64,000 bases of DNA from Methanobacterium sp. UBA375 (lineage in GTDB: Archaea > Methanobacteriota > Methanobacteria > Methanobacteriales > Methanobacteriaceae), in assembly GCA_002495625.1 (NCBI GenBank), contig DAGC01000005.1, forward strand, positions 120,976 to 184,975, read 5' to 3'. Made by a program: the position numbers and the translations under genes. Positions 36,642 to 44,972 of the stretch are shown here, in pieces; positions within the stretch are counted from its first letter, which is position 1; each line of letters begins with the position of its first letter. The notes under the pieces are model-generated. The model had not been told where the DNA came from and did not search any database. It was given only the letters and a program-made list of their open reading frames with translations.

Positions 36642-37709
36642 TCATGGTCCTGTTATATATTGGTCGAGCTGACTGGGTATGTCAGTTGAACCACTGGTTG
36701 CAACTGCAGGAACAATGGGGTCTATGAAATTATTCTGGGATATGGTCTGACCTTCACTGCTTAAAAGGAGTTCCATGAATTCAATGGCCAGTTCTTTCTC
36801 GGGAGCGTTGGTTAAAATGGTGATACCATAGACGATTGGTGTCAGGGTTATTGTCTTAGTTTTATTGCTACCTTCTAAATCACTGAACTGTATCAACTGT
36901 ATGGCTTTGTAGTCTGATTCAAATTGTGTGTCTGAAAGTTTCAGTTTGTCGGGGAGTTCCAGGTATTTGATATCGCCGCCTGCCTGTTGTGCATCACTCT
37001 TGTACACGAAAGCGTAGTCAACAGAACCGGACTGTACCAGAGTCAATGTATCCCTCACGTTTGGCCTGGAGGTCAATTGACCGGTTGGACTCAGGTCGTT
37101 GGGACTCTTTATCACAAATCCAGTACCATTGGCCTCGGATGTGATGGCCGAATTGGATGCGATAAGATCATCGAATATGGTAGTGTTGTTGTAGTAGCTG
37201 TTTGCAAGCTGTATCATCATCACCGCACGGTACCCGGCCGGTGCAGAGTTTGGATCGGCTATTCCGAAGGTCACATCATCCTGTGACAGTATCTGATACC
37301 AGTTGTCAGCGTTGATCTGGCTGGCGTTGGTACTTTGATCTGTATAGGCGATTACCATTTCATTTTTTGCATATTTCAGGTTCCAGGTGGCGAAGTCCGG
37401 CATCAAACTCTTATCGATCAGGCCGTAATCGGCTGATGCCATGATATCCACTGACTTGTTCAGCTGGGTTATCTGGCTAATCAGATCACCACTACCACCA
37501 TACTGTATATTTACAGTAACGTTGGGGTGGGTTTCCTTAAATTTTGCAGCCGTAGCGTTCATTGAATTAGAAAGACTTGAAGCCGCCATTATGGTTAGGG
37601 TACCACTTTCTGAGGAAGTAGGAGATAAAAAGGAATAGTATCCATATACTCCCACGGCGACTACTGCAATCACTATTATAACTATCGCTGCAATCATTTT
37701 ATTGTTCAT
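36642..37709 (-). CDS. wtpA: Tungstate/molybdate-binding protein WtpA
   Basis: The 355-residue extracytoplasmic binding protein has an N-terminal membrane anchor (residues 4-27). Then come the WtpA signatures IMAASSLSNSMNATAAKF, IQYGGSGDLISQITQLNKSVDIMASADYGLID, FGIADPNSAPAGYRAVMMIQLA and VDYAFVYKSDA. WtpA proteins bind tungstate and molybdate with high affinity in archaea. The start follows GGAGG. A ModE-type palindrome lies at 37747-37770 between the gene and its likely TATA element (about 37776-37800). Confidence 0.92.
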   Translation of the reverse strand: MNNKMIAAIVIIVIAVVAVGVYGYYSFLSPTSSESGTLTIMAASSLSNSMNATAAKFKETHPNVTVNIQYGGSGDLISQITQLNKSVDIMASADYGLIDKSLMPDFATWNLKYAKNEMVIAYTDQSTNASQINADNWYQILSQDDVTFGIADPNSAPAGYRAVMMIQLANSYYNNTTIFDDLIASNSAITSEANGTGFVIKSPNDLSPTGQLTSRPNVRDTLTLVQSGSVDYAFVYKSDAQQAGGDIKYLELPDKLKLSDTQFESDYKAIQLIQFSDLEGSNKTKTITLTPIVYGITILTNAPEKELAIEFMELLLSSEGQTISQNNFIDPIVPAVATSGSTDIPSQLDQYITGP

Positions 37710-37746
37710 ATCAAACCTCCATAGGTCTTTGTTATTAAGTGTTTCT

Positions 37747-37770
37747 CGATATGAAGATAAAAACGTTTCG
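37747..37770. promoter_or_regulatory. ModE-type 24-bp palindrome at the wtpA promoter
   Basis: Arms CGATATG and CGTTTCG are separated by 10 bases. The site lies 38 bp upstream of the wtpA start and just downstream of a TATA-like GATATAA on the minus strand, over the expected transcription start. It ties the motif directly to a Mo/W uptake operon. Confidence 0.65.
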
Positions 37771-37975
37771 ATCGTTATATCTTAATGGAGTTTTATAATC
37801 CACTTGAAACTCATAAAAAAGCAGGATAAATGATTACCATGAAGTCCATCTTAATTGGGAAAAATAATTGTACCACAAAATTGAACGTTAAGAAATGGTT
37901 ATTTTTAAATCTAATTTCTAGAAAATCTGAAAAAAGTACAGGCTGGGTAAGATCCCTTCTTAATAATTAATAAAC

Positions 37976-38128
37976 CTATAAAACTCCCTTCATCTTCATC
38001 TTCCTTATATAATCATCTACAGCCCTTCTTATTAAATTTCCAATGGGTGCATTACCTTTTTTGGCTGAAAGTTCCCTTAAATTCTGATACATTTCTTCAG
38101 GGATCTTCATGGTTATCTGTTTGTCCAT
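37976..38128 (-). CDS. Ribbon-helix-helix (CopG/Arc-like) mini-protein, 50 aa
   Basis: Read leftwards from ATG 38128, preceded by AGGTGA, this 50-codon frame begins MDKQITMKIPEEMYQNLREL and ends before TAG at 37976. The pattern of a short basic strand (QITMKIP) and two helices (EEMYQNLRELSAKKG and IGNLIRRAVDDYIRKM) is that of RHH DNA-binding proteins. It follows the FmdE-like gene by 37 bp and precedes the wtp operon, so it could regulate either. Short but well supported. Confidence 0.78.
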   Translation of the reverse strand: MDKQITMKIPEEMYQNLRELSAKKGNAPIGNLIRRAVDDYIRKMKMKGVL

Positions 38129-38165
38129 AGAAATTCACCTATTTTTATAGTTGGAATAGAAGTTT

Positions 38166-38762
38166 TTAATTAGTAGGGTTTGACCTCTCAGTCAGTGGCA
38201 AACAGCCCTGGCAGATATCTTCATCGTCAATCAGGATGAAGGATTCACCGCAGACCTTGCAGATAGCTATGTTTTTCTTGGTTTTCACCGGTACAGGAAC
38301 ATCCACGAATTGCCAGGTGTAAACATCTTCACCAGCTTCCAGGAGTACTGGAAGGACTTCTTCATGAGGAACCTTTCTCTCGTTCATGTACCAGGCATTT
38401 AGAACAGGGTATTTGGCTGTTTTTTTCGGGTCCAGGAATATCCTGACACCTTTGGCGACTTCCTGTCCTGGTTCGCCCCTCTTGTTGATGGTCACAGCCA
38501 TCTTACCGTAGTCCAGGATCTTCAGGCCTTTGTTTCCCACGGTGGAACTGCATAAGATCTGGAAAGGATCAGGCACACAGGCGGAGGTTTCACAGGTTAC
38601 GTAAACCTTATCCCCTTCCTTTATATCCAGCAATCTCTGGGCTATCTGTAGCATCTGCAGACCAATAAAAGCCCCACTACTTAAATAGCCGTGGAATGGG
38701 ATTATCTTTTTGACCATGGACAGTGTTTCCGGGTCATCTATCTTTGCAATTATTTCATCCAT
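38166..38762 (-). CDS. FmdE-family protein, divergent form with zinc-ribbon tail
   Basis: The 198-residue protein has the FmdE pattern PFHGYLSSGAFIGLQML, CETSACVPDPFQILCSST and LKILDYGKMAVTINKRG, followed by a C-terminal zinc ribbon (CKVCGES and CQGC). FmdE proteins are named for a gene in the molybdenum formylmethanofuran dehydrogenase operon; their function is unknown. The usual FHGxxCxG cysteine is Ser here, unlike the copies at 44382 and 58929. It lies in an operon with a methyltransferase upstream and an RHH protein downstream, next to wtpABC. Confidence 0.83.
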   Translation of the reverse strand: MDEIIAKIDDPETLSMVKKIIPFHGYLSSGAFIGLQMLQIAQRLLDIKEGDKVYVTCETSACVPDPFQILCSSTVGNKGLKILDYGKMAVTINKRGEPGQEVAKGVRIFLDPKKTAKYPVLNAWYMNERKVPHEEVLPVLLEAGEDVYTWQFVDVPVPVKTKKNIAICKVCGESFILIDDEDICQGCLPLTERSNPTN

Positions 38763-38789
38763 CTAAAATCACCAACCTTTTCCTGTTTC

Positions 38790-39623
38790 CTAATTTTTCT
38801 CCCACCAGATGAAAATCCACTTGGAACTATTCCGCAGAAAAGAGAAGCTGCCGTCTAGATTTTTAGTCAACACCTTGGAGAGATGTTCCTTTACTTTGAG
38901 CTTTTCTTCTTCGTTTAATTCACCCACCCTCCACTCGATCCTCTCTAGGGCTTCATCCAGGTTGGAGTAGAAATTTCGGGTGTTGGATTCCATAGGTTCC
39001 CAGTGGGCTTCGATCCCCAACTCTTTTAGGATATTTAAAACGATGGTGTATTTTGGGTGCTGGTGGGCTTTCCTCCCCAGTAATTCGGCAATTTCATTTT
39101 CAAATTCGCGGTTACCGGAACCCCAGAGGGTTAAATAAACGTATTTCTGGGCAATCTGGTTTATCTTCGCAAGCTCTGGCTTTATATCGGCAATGCCGTT
39201 GAGGGATCGGGAGGCCACCACCACGTCGTGGGGACCGAGTTCATCGGTTTCCATCCCTTCCAGGCCCTTGTTGATGAATTTGATGTTGGATAAATTTTCC
39301 GCTGCTGTATTTTCCTTTAAAATATCCAGCATTCGGTTGGAGAGATCTAGGGCAGTCACTGATCTGACCTTCTTTGCCAGGGGGATGGTAATTGCTCCGT
39401 TTCCACAACCGATATCCAAGACGCTGTCCCCCTCTTCTACATTGATCTTACTGACCATTTCCTGGGGGTAGTCGTCTTTGATCATCCACTTATCGAATTT
39501 TTTTGCGATCTTATTCCATGACTTGGAAGTGCCTTTTTTGTGGAGTTTTTCAACTGATTCCTTCCAGATAGCATTCCAATCTGTTTTAATAGATTTATTT
39601 AAGATTTTATCATCTTGATTCAT
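38790..39623 (-). CDS. Class I SAM-dependent methyltransferase, FmdE-linked
   Basis: The protein of about 277 residues has motif I VLDIGCGNGAITIPLA (about residues 67-82), the acidic motif II ALDLSNRMLDIL, and VVVASRSLNGI. The substrate is unknown. A variable C-terminal half (from about 150) includes WGSGNREFENEIAELLGRK. The start ATG 39623 is set by GGGAGGTGA 6 bases upstream; the frame is open to 39647. It is the first gene of the methyltransferase-FmdE-RHH operon and has a ModE-type site in its promoter. Confidence 0.85.
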   Translation of the reverse strand: MNQDDKILNKSIKTDWNAIWKESVEKLHKKGTSKSWNKIAKKFDKWMIKDDYPQEMVSKINVEEGDSVLDIGCGNGAITIPLAKKVRSVTALDLSNRMLDILKENTAAENLSNIKFINKGLEGMETDELGPHDVVVASRSLNGIADIKPELAKINQIAQKYVYLTLWGSGNREFENEIAELLGRKAHQHPKYTIVLNILKELGIEAHWEPMESNTRNFYSNLDEALERIEWRVGELNEEEKLKVKEHLSKVLTKNLDGSFSFLRNSSKWIFIWWEKN

Positions 39624-39660
39624 GGGGCTCACCTCCCGAATGCTCAAAGTTTGGTTTATC

Positions 39661-39684
39661 TCATATGGATATATAAGTATGTCG
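39661..39684. promoter_or_regulatory. ModE-type 24-bp palindrome at the methyltransferase-FmdE promoter
   Basis: Arms TCATATG and TATGTCG flank an AT-rich spacer containing ATATATAA, the probable TATA box of the 39623 operon. The left arm lacks the outer CG, but by eye about 17 of 24 positions match the 51979-52002 copy. Confidence 0.55.
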
Positions 39685-39747
39685 TATCGATTGTAGATGT
39701 AGTAGCTTTAATAAAGGGTTAAATAAGAAAAATAGGGCATATGGATA

Positions 39748-41376
39748 TCATTTAACTGTACGGAACTTATAACTGTAGCTGGCTTTAAGATTGTTACCTG
39801 ACAAATCTTTTACAGCACTGGCCGGTATGTAAACTTGGTACAAATTGTTTCTAAGTCTGCTGGATTTCATTTTAAGGGTTAAAGTATTCCCGTTAATTGT
39901 TAGTTTGGAAAGGGCAACTAATTTTCCAGTGGTCAAATTTTTGATATAGATTTTAGAGAAATTGACACCGGGCATGATGTTTTCACTGAAGGTAATGATA
40001 ACTGGAGAAGTAAGGGAAAATCCAACAGCATTATTTGCCGGTTTAGAACTTTTTACCAGGGGTGGTGTGTTATCAATTGTTACAATGATTTTACTCCTAC
40101 TGTATCCGTTGTTGTTGGCTTCGTTGACTTCGGTTATTAGTTTGGTGCTGTCTGCTACTGCGGCGATGTAGTATTGTCCTACGGCGATGGTGGTGGGTAT
40201 GGTCAGTTTGGTGTTGCTGGTGTTGGTTACTCCAGCGGCCAGTGATTTTATATAGCGGTAGCCGATTTTGATCCGTTTATTCATGTTTTGGGCAGGTGTG
40301 AGATAATAAGTAACGTAGAATCCGTTTGTGGCCAGGTTGCCCTGGTTTTTCACGGAATTGGCCACGGTGATAGTCCTTCCACGAATACCACTTGCTACTG
40401 CGGTTATACCGGTTATCAAAAGGTCTCGGCCGTTTTGAACCTTTATTTTAAAAGCACTGTATCCGTTGTTGTTGGCTTCGTTGACTTCGGTTATTAGCCT
40501 GGTCCCATCTGCTACTGCGGCGATGTAGTATTGTCCTACGGCGATGGTGCTGGGTATGGATAGTATGGTGTTGTTTGTGTTGCTTGCTCCAGCGGCTAAT
40601 GATTTGATGTAGCGGCAGCCGATATAAATCCTTGAATTTAAGTTTTGGGCGGGTGTGAGGTAGTAGTTTACATAGAACCCGTTTGTGGCCATGTTGCCCT
40701 GGTTTTTCACTGTGTTAGACACGGTGATAGTCCTTCCACGAATACCGTTAGCTGGTGCGGCTATGCTGGTTACAAGCAGGTCTGGGCCAACCTTCTGAAT
40801 TTTCAGCTTAGTAGCACTGAAAAGCACGTTGTTGTTTTCGTTAGTTTCTATCACAGATTTATGACTGTCTATAACTGCAGCTACGTAGTATTGTCCTACA
40901 GCGACAGTGCTGGGTATTTTTAATATGGTGTTATAGGTTTTACTTTTGCCAGCAACAAAGATGCCATCATAATCGTTAGATGGGGTGTATTGGGATCCCA
41001 GTTCGATCTTGTTGTTAAAGTTAGTGTTTGGTGTGAGATAATAAGTGACGTAAAAACTACCCGATGCATTGTTACCCTGGTTTTTCACGGTGTTGGGTAC
41101 GATAATATGACCGCCAGGTGCTCCACCATATGGTGCGGTTAGATTGGTTACCACCAGGTCAGGGCCATTTTGTTCGGCCGTGGCAACGTTATCTCCACTT
41201 GCTAGAGTGTTAGTTGTGGACGAATCTGCACCAGATACTGCTGTTATTGCCAAAAAACAGGTTAAAATTAATAAAACAGATGAAATCAAGTATTGTTTTT
41301 TAATAGTAACTACTTCCTTGAATTTTTTAATTTGATTAATATAAATTTTAACATCACATATTATAAGTTTTTGCAT
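39748..41376 (-). CDS. Secreted adhesin-like protein with three CARDB domains and an Ig-like domain
   Basis: The 542-residue protein has a signal peptide-like stretch (KKQYLISSVLLILTCFLAITAVSGA, residues 26-50; split here by function), then three CARDB repeats each starting (R)DLLVTxI.A and including NTVKNQGN, GFYVxYYLTP and VGQYYIAAV..S...I.E.NE.NN. A final SbsA Ig-like domain covers about 440-542. It is likely displayed at the cell surface. The N-terminal 24 residues before the signal are unusual, and translation may start later at a non-standard codon (ATT 41304, after GGAAG). It is divergent from the 907-residue secreted protein across a ModE-type site. Confidence 0.82.
   Translation of the reverse strand: MQKLIICDVKIYINQIKKFKEVVTIKKQYLISSVLLILTCFLAITAVSGADSSTTNTLASGDNVATAEQNGPDLVVTNLTAPYGGAPGGHIIVPNTVKNQGNNASGSFYVTYYLTPNTNFNNKIELGSQYTPSNDYDGIFVAGKSKTYNTILKIPSTVAVGQYYVAAVIDSHKSVIETNENNNVLFSATKLKIQKVGPDLLVTSIAAPANGIRGRTITVSNTVKNQGNMATNGFYVNYYLTPAQNLNSRIYIGCRYIKSLAAGASNTNNTILSIPSTIAVGQYYIAAVADGTRLITEVNEANNNGYSAFKIKVQNGRDLLITGITAVASGIRGRTITVANSVKNQGNLATNGFYVTYYLTPAQNMNKRIKIGYRYIKSLAAGVTNTSNTKLTIPTTIAVGQYYIAAVADSTKLITEVNEANNNGYSRSKIIVTIDNTPPLVKSSKPANNAVGFSLTSPVIITFSENIMPGVNFSKIYIKNLTTGKLVALSKLTINGNTLTLKMKSSRLRNNLYQVYIPASAVKDLSGNNLKASYSYKFRTVK
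40087..40800. repeat. Near-identical 357-bp tandem repeat inside the CARDB gene
   Basis: Two consecutive units of 357 bp (119 codons) are almost identical. For example, TGTATCCGTTGTTGTTGGCT begins at both 40101 and 40458. The third CARDB unit (to about 41160) is more diverged. Recent duplication or recombination-driven repeat turnover is implied. Confidence 0.8.
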
Positions 41377-41454
41377 ATCGATTAATTTTTTTATTTAAAG
41401 AATGTTGATGTAATTTAAGAATGGTTATATAATGTTTTTCTCTACATATCAAGT

Positions 41455-41478
41455 CGTTATGTTTATAACTGCATTTCA
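41455..41478. promoter_or_regulatory. ModE-type 24-bp palindrome between the divergent secreted-protein genes
   Basis: Arms CGTTATG and CATTTCA with a 10-bp spacer lie about 25 bp after TATATAAT (41426-41433), over the predicted start site of the 41526 gene. The right arm is part of AACTGCATTTCA, which is repeated exactly 21 bp later (41488-41499). Confidence 0.55.
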
Positions 41479-41525
41479 CTAATATAGAACTGCATTTCAT
41501 AAATGTAATAAAAGGAGGTGAAAAA

Positions 41526-44249
41526 GTGAAAAAACAAATCGTGCTATTTATAGTGGCAGTCGCATTCATTTTGGCCATAACAGGAGCATCTTCAGCAGTG
41601 ACTCAGGTAGATACTGGCAGCGCCCAATACGCTGTTGGTCACAACGTGACTGAGCAAGCTCTTGCAGATACTAAGTTAAAACTGAGTCAATCGGATAAAA
41701 ATTTGGTGATAACCACAGCCAGTACAGCTAAGTTAAACGGAAAAACTACCGAAGATAGTGTACAGGCTGTTGTTGATTCAACCAAAAATTTAAACGGTAA
41801 ACAGCAAATCACACATGGTAGTGGGAATCTCCTTACCATAAATGATCCTAACGGAGCGTTATGGTTTGCATTTGTATCAGATAGTACCAATGGTTTAATG
41901 GTCAAAAAGTATTCGGTGAGTAAATCTGGAACAATAACCTCGAGTTCTACCGTTAATATCGGAACAACTCAGAGCGCCGCAGATTTCAAAAAAGCAATCG
42001 CTGCTTTAGGCAGCAACGGCTTTGCCATTGCCAACATAGCCAACTTATGGAAAGCGGGAGCACCTGCTGATCTTATGGCCCTGACATTTACCAATGGGAA
42101 TATAAATCAGGGGACCATTTCCAACTATGCATCAACGAAGAGCTTTGCATTGAAATACCCAACTGGAAATAATTATATAATAACCACTGCTGGTGGACTG
42201 GACGATGACACGGCATTTTATGGAGCATTCGGGATGAATGATATCGTTTTCTCAACCCGTGGACCGGCAGGTTACACAGTCTTCATTAACTTCAATGGTG
42301 CGTCACCTAACAGGTCTGGTACGCTGGCCATGGTGAAAGTAAATGATTTAACCAGCCAATTTGGAACCGTAACAGCAGGAACTCTAAGTGAAGTCAAATT
42401 TAATCTCTGGTTGCTAAACAAACTCAAAAACAATCAACAAGACGAACTTTTCAGTGTATTGGCCTTTAAAACTGTAAATGAAGAGAACATCCAATATTTA
42501 TGGTATGATCCATCCTTAGGATATGGTCATGGTATCGATGAGAATTACATTAACGGTTTAACTAATATTGCAGGAGGATGGACTGGTGTTTCCACTGTTA
42601 TTCCTATAACAGATTATGATGGGATGGTTGCTTTAGGTCAGGATGCCTTCAACTACGCATTCAACAATCAACATCTATTCACAATAGAAGATCTTGCTAA
42701 TGGCCGTGTTGCATTGTCTGTACCACCATACTATGTCAACTATCAAGGGACCAGATCCCTGGTGGGATTCATAGATGGAGTGGTAAGGGCTGCTAACGCA
42801 GCATTGGTTAATGCAGGTTTACCTAATGCCCATGGATTTACCATCGACAATATACTGAGTATCAGGAATTCCTGGTTCTGGGGTATGGACAATATACAAA
42901 CATTTTTCATGTTCGTTGACCAGGCCAGCGTCCAGGATTACGCCCAACATCGTGGTGAGAACCTGGCCATGAATTATCTGACCATAAAATCAGTGAGATC
43001 AAGCTACGCATATGACGGTGATTCATACGTTCGCACCAGTACAACCATCACTGATATTAGCCCAGCACTGATAAAGAACGGTAAATTCTTAGGTCAGTTC
43101 ATTATACCTGCACCAGCAGGACTCACATACGCCTGGTCAGCAGGAGCGTCATACGAATATCTGAGAACCATAGCTCGTGTAGGGTGTATCTGTTCCACCA
43201 GAGAATACGACCTGTCAACGATATTACAGGGACAGTTCCCTCTAGGTCCAAACGAATTTTACATACTAACCGTTTTGACTAATTCGGGGGAAACTAACCG
43301 TCAAATCTCTGGACGGACCACTGCTTGGGGTGTTTCTCCAGGTCAGGGTACCTACTATTCCGTGGGACAGTCGGCTGACTCTGCATACCAGCTTATAGTC
43401 ACCATTTGGAATAGTGTCACCCAAACCGGTAGATCAATGCTGATAGCATATGATAATACGCCAATTGCAACCGCAATGGAAGACGACGGCTACACTATAT
43501 ACAGCCAGGAAAATGATCTGTTCTGGCATTTAGACCATGGTTGGGTTGATGAACAGGATGTGATTGCAAGTTCCATTAGCGCAGTTGTAATCCACAGCGA
43601 CATGAACCAGGACTACTTAAATGTCTTGAATTCTGCAGGTTTAAATCCCATAAGCTACATGTTGAACTACGTCTCACCAACTGTAACAATAGACGAACTC
43701 CCAGGACTTAACGAAGACATGATCATCAATTTAAATACAATTCCAGGAGCCACCATCTACTACACACTCGACGGAACCACACCAACCACACAAAGCCCGG
43801 TTTATACTGGACCTATACCCATTTCAAAAACAACCACATTACAGTACATGGCTGTGCAGGGAGCTTACTTCTCACCAGTCTACAAGGAAACCTACGTCAT
43901 AAACATTCCAGATCCAATACCAACTCCAGATCCTACTCCGGATCCAACACCAACTCCAGGCCCAGATCCAACACCGATTCCAAGTCCAATACCGGATCCA
44001 GGAACTGTAATCAGTGACGCTATAGCTGGAATTACTGGAGCTCTAGTAAACATCGCGAATGTAATAACCGAGCCACCAAGCACCGCAGATGCAGCGCCAA
44101 ACGAAATCGCACCAGGAATACCAAACCCCACAGACTCCGACTCAAACTCACCGATCGGAATCATAATAGGAGCCATAATCCTTGCAGTTGTCGGGTTACT
44201 TGTGTATCTGGGTAGAGACACCATTGCTGCGTTCTTTGGACGTGAATAA
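41526..44249 (+). CDS. Large secreted membrane-anchored protein with chitobiase-type C-terminal domain
   Basis: The 907-residue product starts at GTG 41526 after AGGAGGTG. It has an N-terminal signal peptide (residues 3-24), a large unrecognised extracellular region, and a CHB_HEX_C-type domain at about 725-795 (PGATIYYTLDGTTPTTQSPVYTGPI is its core, shown split: IYYTLDGTTPT and SPVYTGP). A Pro-Thr-Asp stalk (PTPDPTPDPTP) follows, and a C-terminal membrane helix IIIGAIILAVVGLLVYLG with a short basic tail. The central region has GLPNAHGFTIDNILSIRNSW and a CIC motif (VGCICSTRE). It precedes fmdE by 132 bp in the same direction and could act in surface metal capture; that is a guess from context. 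Confidence 0.78.
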   Translation: MKKQIVLFIVAVAFILAITGASSAVTQVDTGSAQYAVGHNVTEQALADTKLKLSQSDKNLVITTASTAKLNGKTTEDSVQAVVDSTKNLNGKQQITHGSGNLLTINDPNGALWFAFVSDSTNGLMVKKYSVSKSGTITSSSTVNIGTTQSAADFKKAIAALGSNGFAIANIANLWKAGAPADLMALTFTNGNINQGTISNYASTKSFALKYPTGNNYIITTAGGLDDDTAFYGAFGMNDIVFSTRGPAGYTVFINFNGASPNRSGTLAMVKVNDLTSQFGTVTAGTLSEVKFNLWLLNKLKNNQQDELFSVLAFKTVNEENIQYLWYDPSLGYGHGIDENYINGLTNIAGGWTGVSTVIPITDYDGMVALGQDAFNYAFNNQHLFTIEDLANGRVALSVPPYYVNYQGTRSLVGFIDGVVRAANAALVNAGLPNAHGFTIDNILSIRNSWFWGMDNIQTFFMFVDQASVQDYAQHRGENLAMNYLTIKSVRSSYAYDGDSYVRTSTTITDISPALIKNGKFLGQFIIPAPAGLTYAWSAGASYEYLRTIARVGCICSTREYDLSTILQGQFPLGPNEFYILTVLTNSGETNRQISGRTTAWGVSPGQGTYYSVGQSADSAYQLIVTIWNSVTQTGRSMLIAYDNTPIATAMEDDGYTIYSQENDLFWHLDHGWVDEQDVIASSISAVVIHSDMNQDYLNVLNSAGLNPISYMLNYVSPTVTIDELPGLNEDMIINLNTIPGATIYYTLDGTTPTTQSPVYTGPIPISKTTTLQYMAVQGAYFSPVYKETYVINIPDPIPTPDPTPDPTPTPGPDPTPIPSPIPDPGTVISDAIAGITGALVNIANVITEPPSTADAAPNEIAPGIPNPTDSDSNSPIGIIIGAIILAVVGLLVYLGRDTIAAFFGRE

Positions 44250-44265
44250 ATCCTGAAATAAAACC

Positions 44266-44293
44266 CAATTTTTTATTTTTTTTTATTTTTTAA
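44266..44293 (+). terminator. T-rich terminator after the 907-residue secreted protein
   Basis: Long T-runs broken by single A residues follow 20 bp after the stop codon, with no hairpin. It probably separates this gene from fmdE, although read-through is possible. Confidence 0.45.
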
Positions 44294-44381
44294 CTGAAAA
44301 TCTTGATTTAGAAAATTTAAATTTACAGGAAATTTGATTAAACTCATTAAAATCATTAAATACAAATAAGGGAGGCATAAA

Positions 44382-44963
44382 ATGAATGATTTTGAAATTC
44401 TACTTGAAAAAGGCCGGAACTTTCATGGTGAAGTTTGCCCAGGAATAGTTATGGGGACTAGAATTGCCATGGCCGGGATGAGAGAACTGGGAATGGATCC
44501 CTTCGAGCGCAATCGCGACTTAATGGTCTACGTGGAAATAGACCGTTGCATGGCCGACGCAGTTCAGGCCGTGACCGGGATCACCATGGGGCACCGAACC
44601 CTTAGATACAAGGATTACGGTAAATTTGCAGCCACGTTTCTGGATCTATCCTCTGGAAAGGCGGTTAGAATTTCTGCCGTTGTAGGTCCTCCTGTACCAG
44701 CAAAATCTGATGAAAAAAATGGTGCCGGAAAACCGGATATGAAAGAAATGGTGGAAAAACTTTCCAACGTCCCCGAAGAAGAACTTCTGGTAATAGAGGA
44801 AGTTAAAGTCGATATAGGTGAGCACGAAATTCCAGGGTTCCCCAAATTTAGGGCATACTGCGAAGAATGTGGAGACAGAGTACTGGATCGGCGTGAGGTC
44901 GTGGTTGATGGGCGAACACTGTGCAAGGCCTGTGCAGAAGGCCCTTACTATCAAAAAATATAG
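44382..44963 (+). CDS. fmdE: FmdE-family protein with C-terminal zinc ribbon
   Basis: The 193-residue protein has the full FmdE signature: NFHGEVCPGIVMGTRIA with its cysteine at residue 19, EIDRCMADAVQAVTGITMG, and YKDYGKFAATFLDL. A C-terminal zinc ribbon follows (CEECGDR and CKAC). Known only as a gene neighbour of Mo-dependent formylmethanofuran dehydrogenase, its role may be metal or cofactor handling. GGGAGG precedes the start. A DUF364 gene follows 9 bp later and a methyltransferase after that, forming a three-gene unit. Confidence 0.9.
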   Translation: MNDFEILLEKGRNFHGEVCPGIVMGTRIAMAGMRELGMDPFERNRDLMVYVEIDRCMADAVQAVTGITMGHRTLRYKDYGKFAATFLDLSSGKAVRISAVVGPPVPAKSDEKNGAGKPDMKEMVEKLSNVPEEELLVIEEVKVDIGEHEIPGFPKFRAYCEECGDRVLDRREVVVDGRTLCKACAEGPYYQKI

Positions 44964-44972
44964 GATGAGTAA

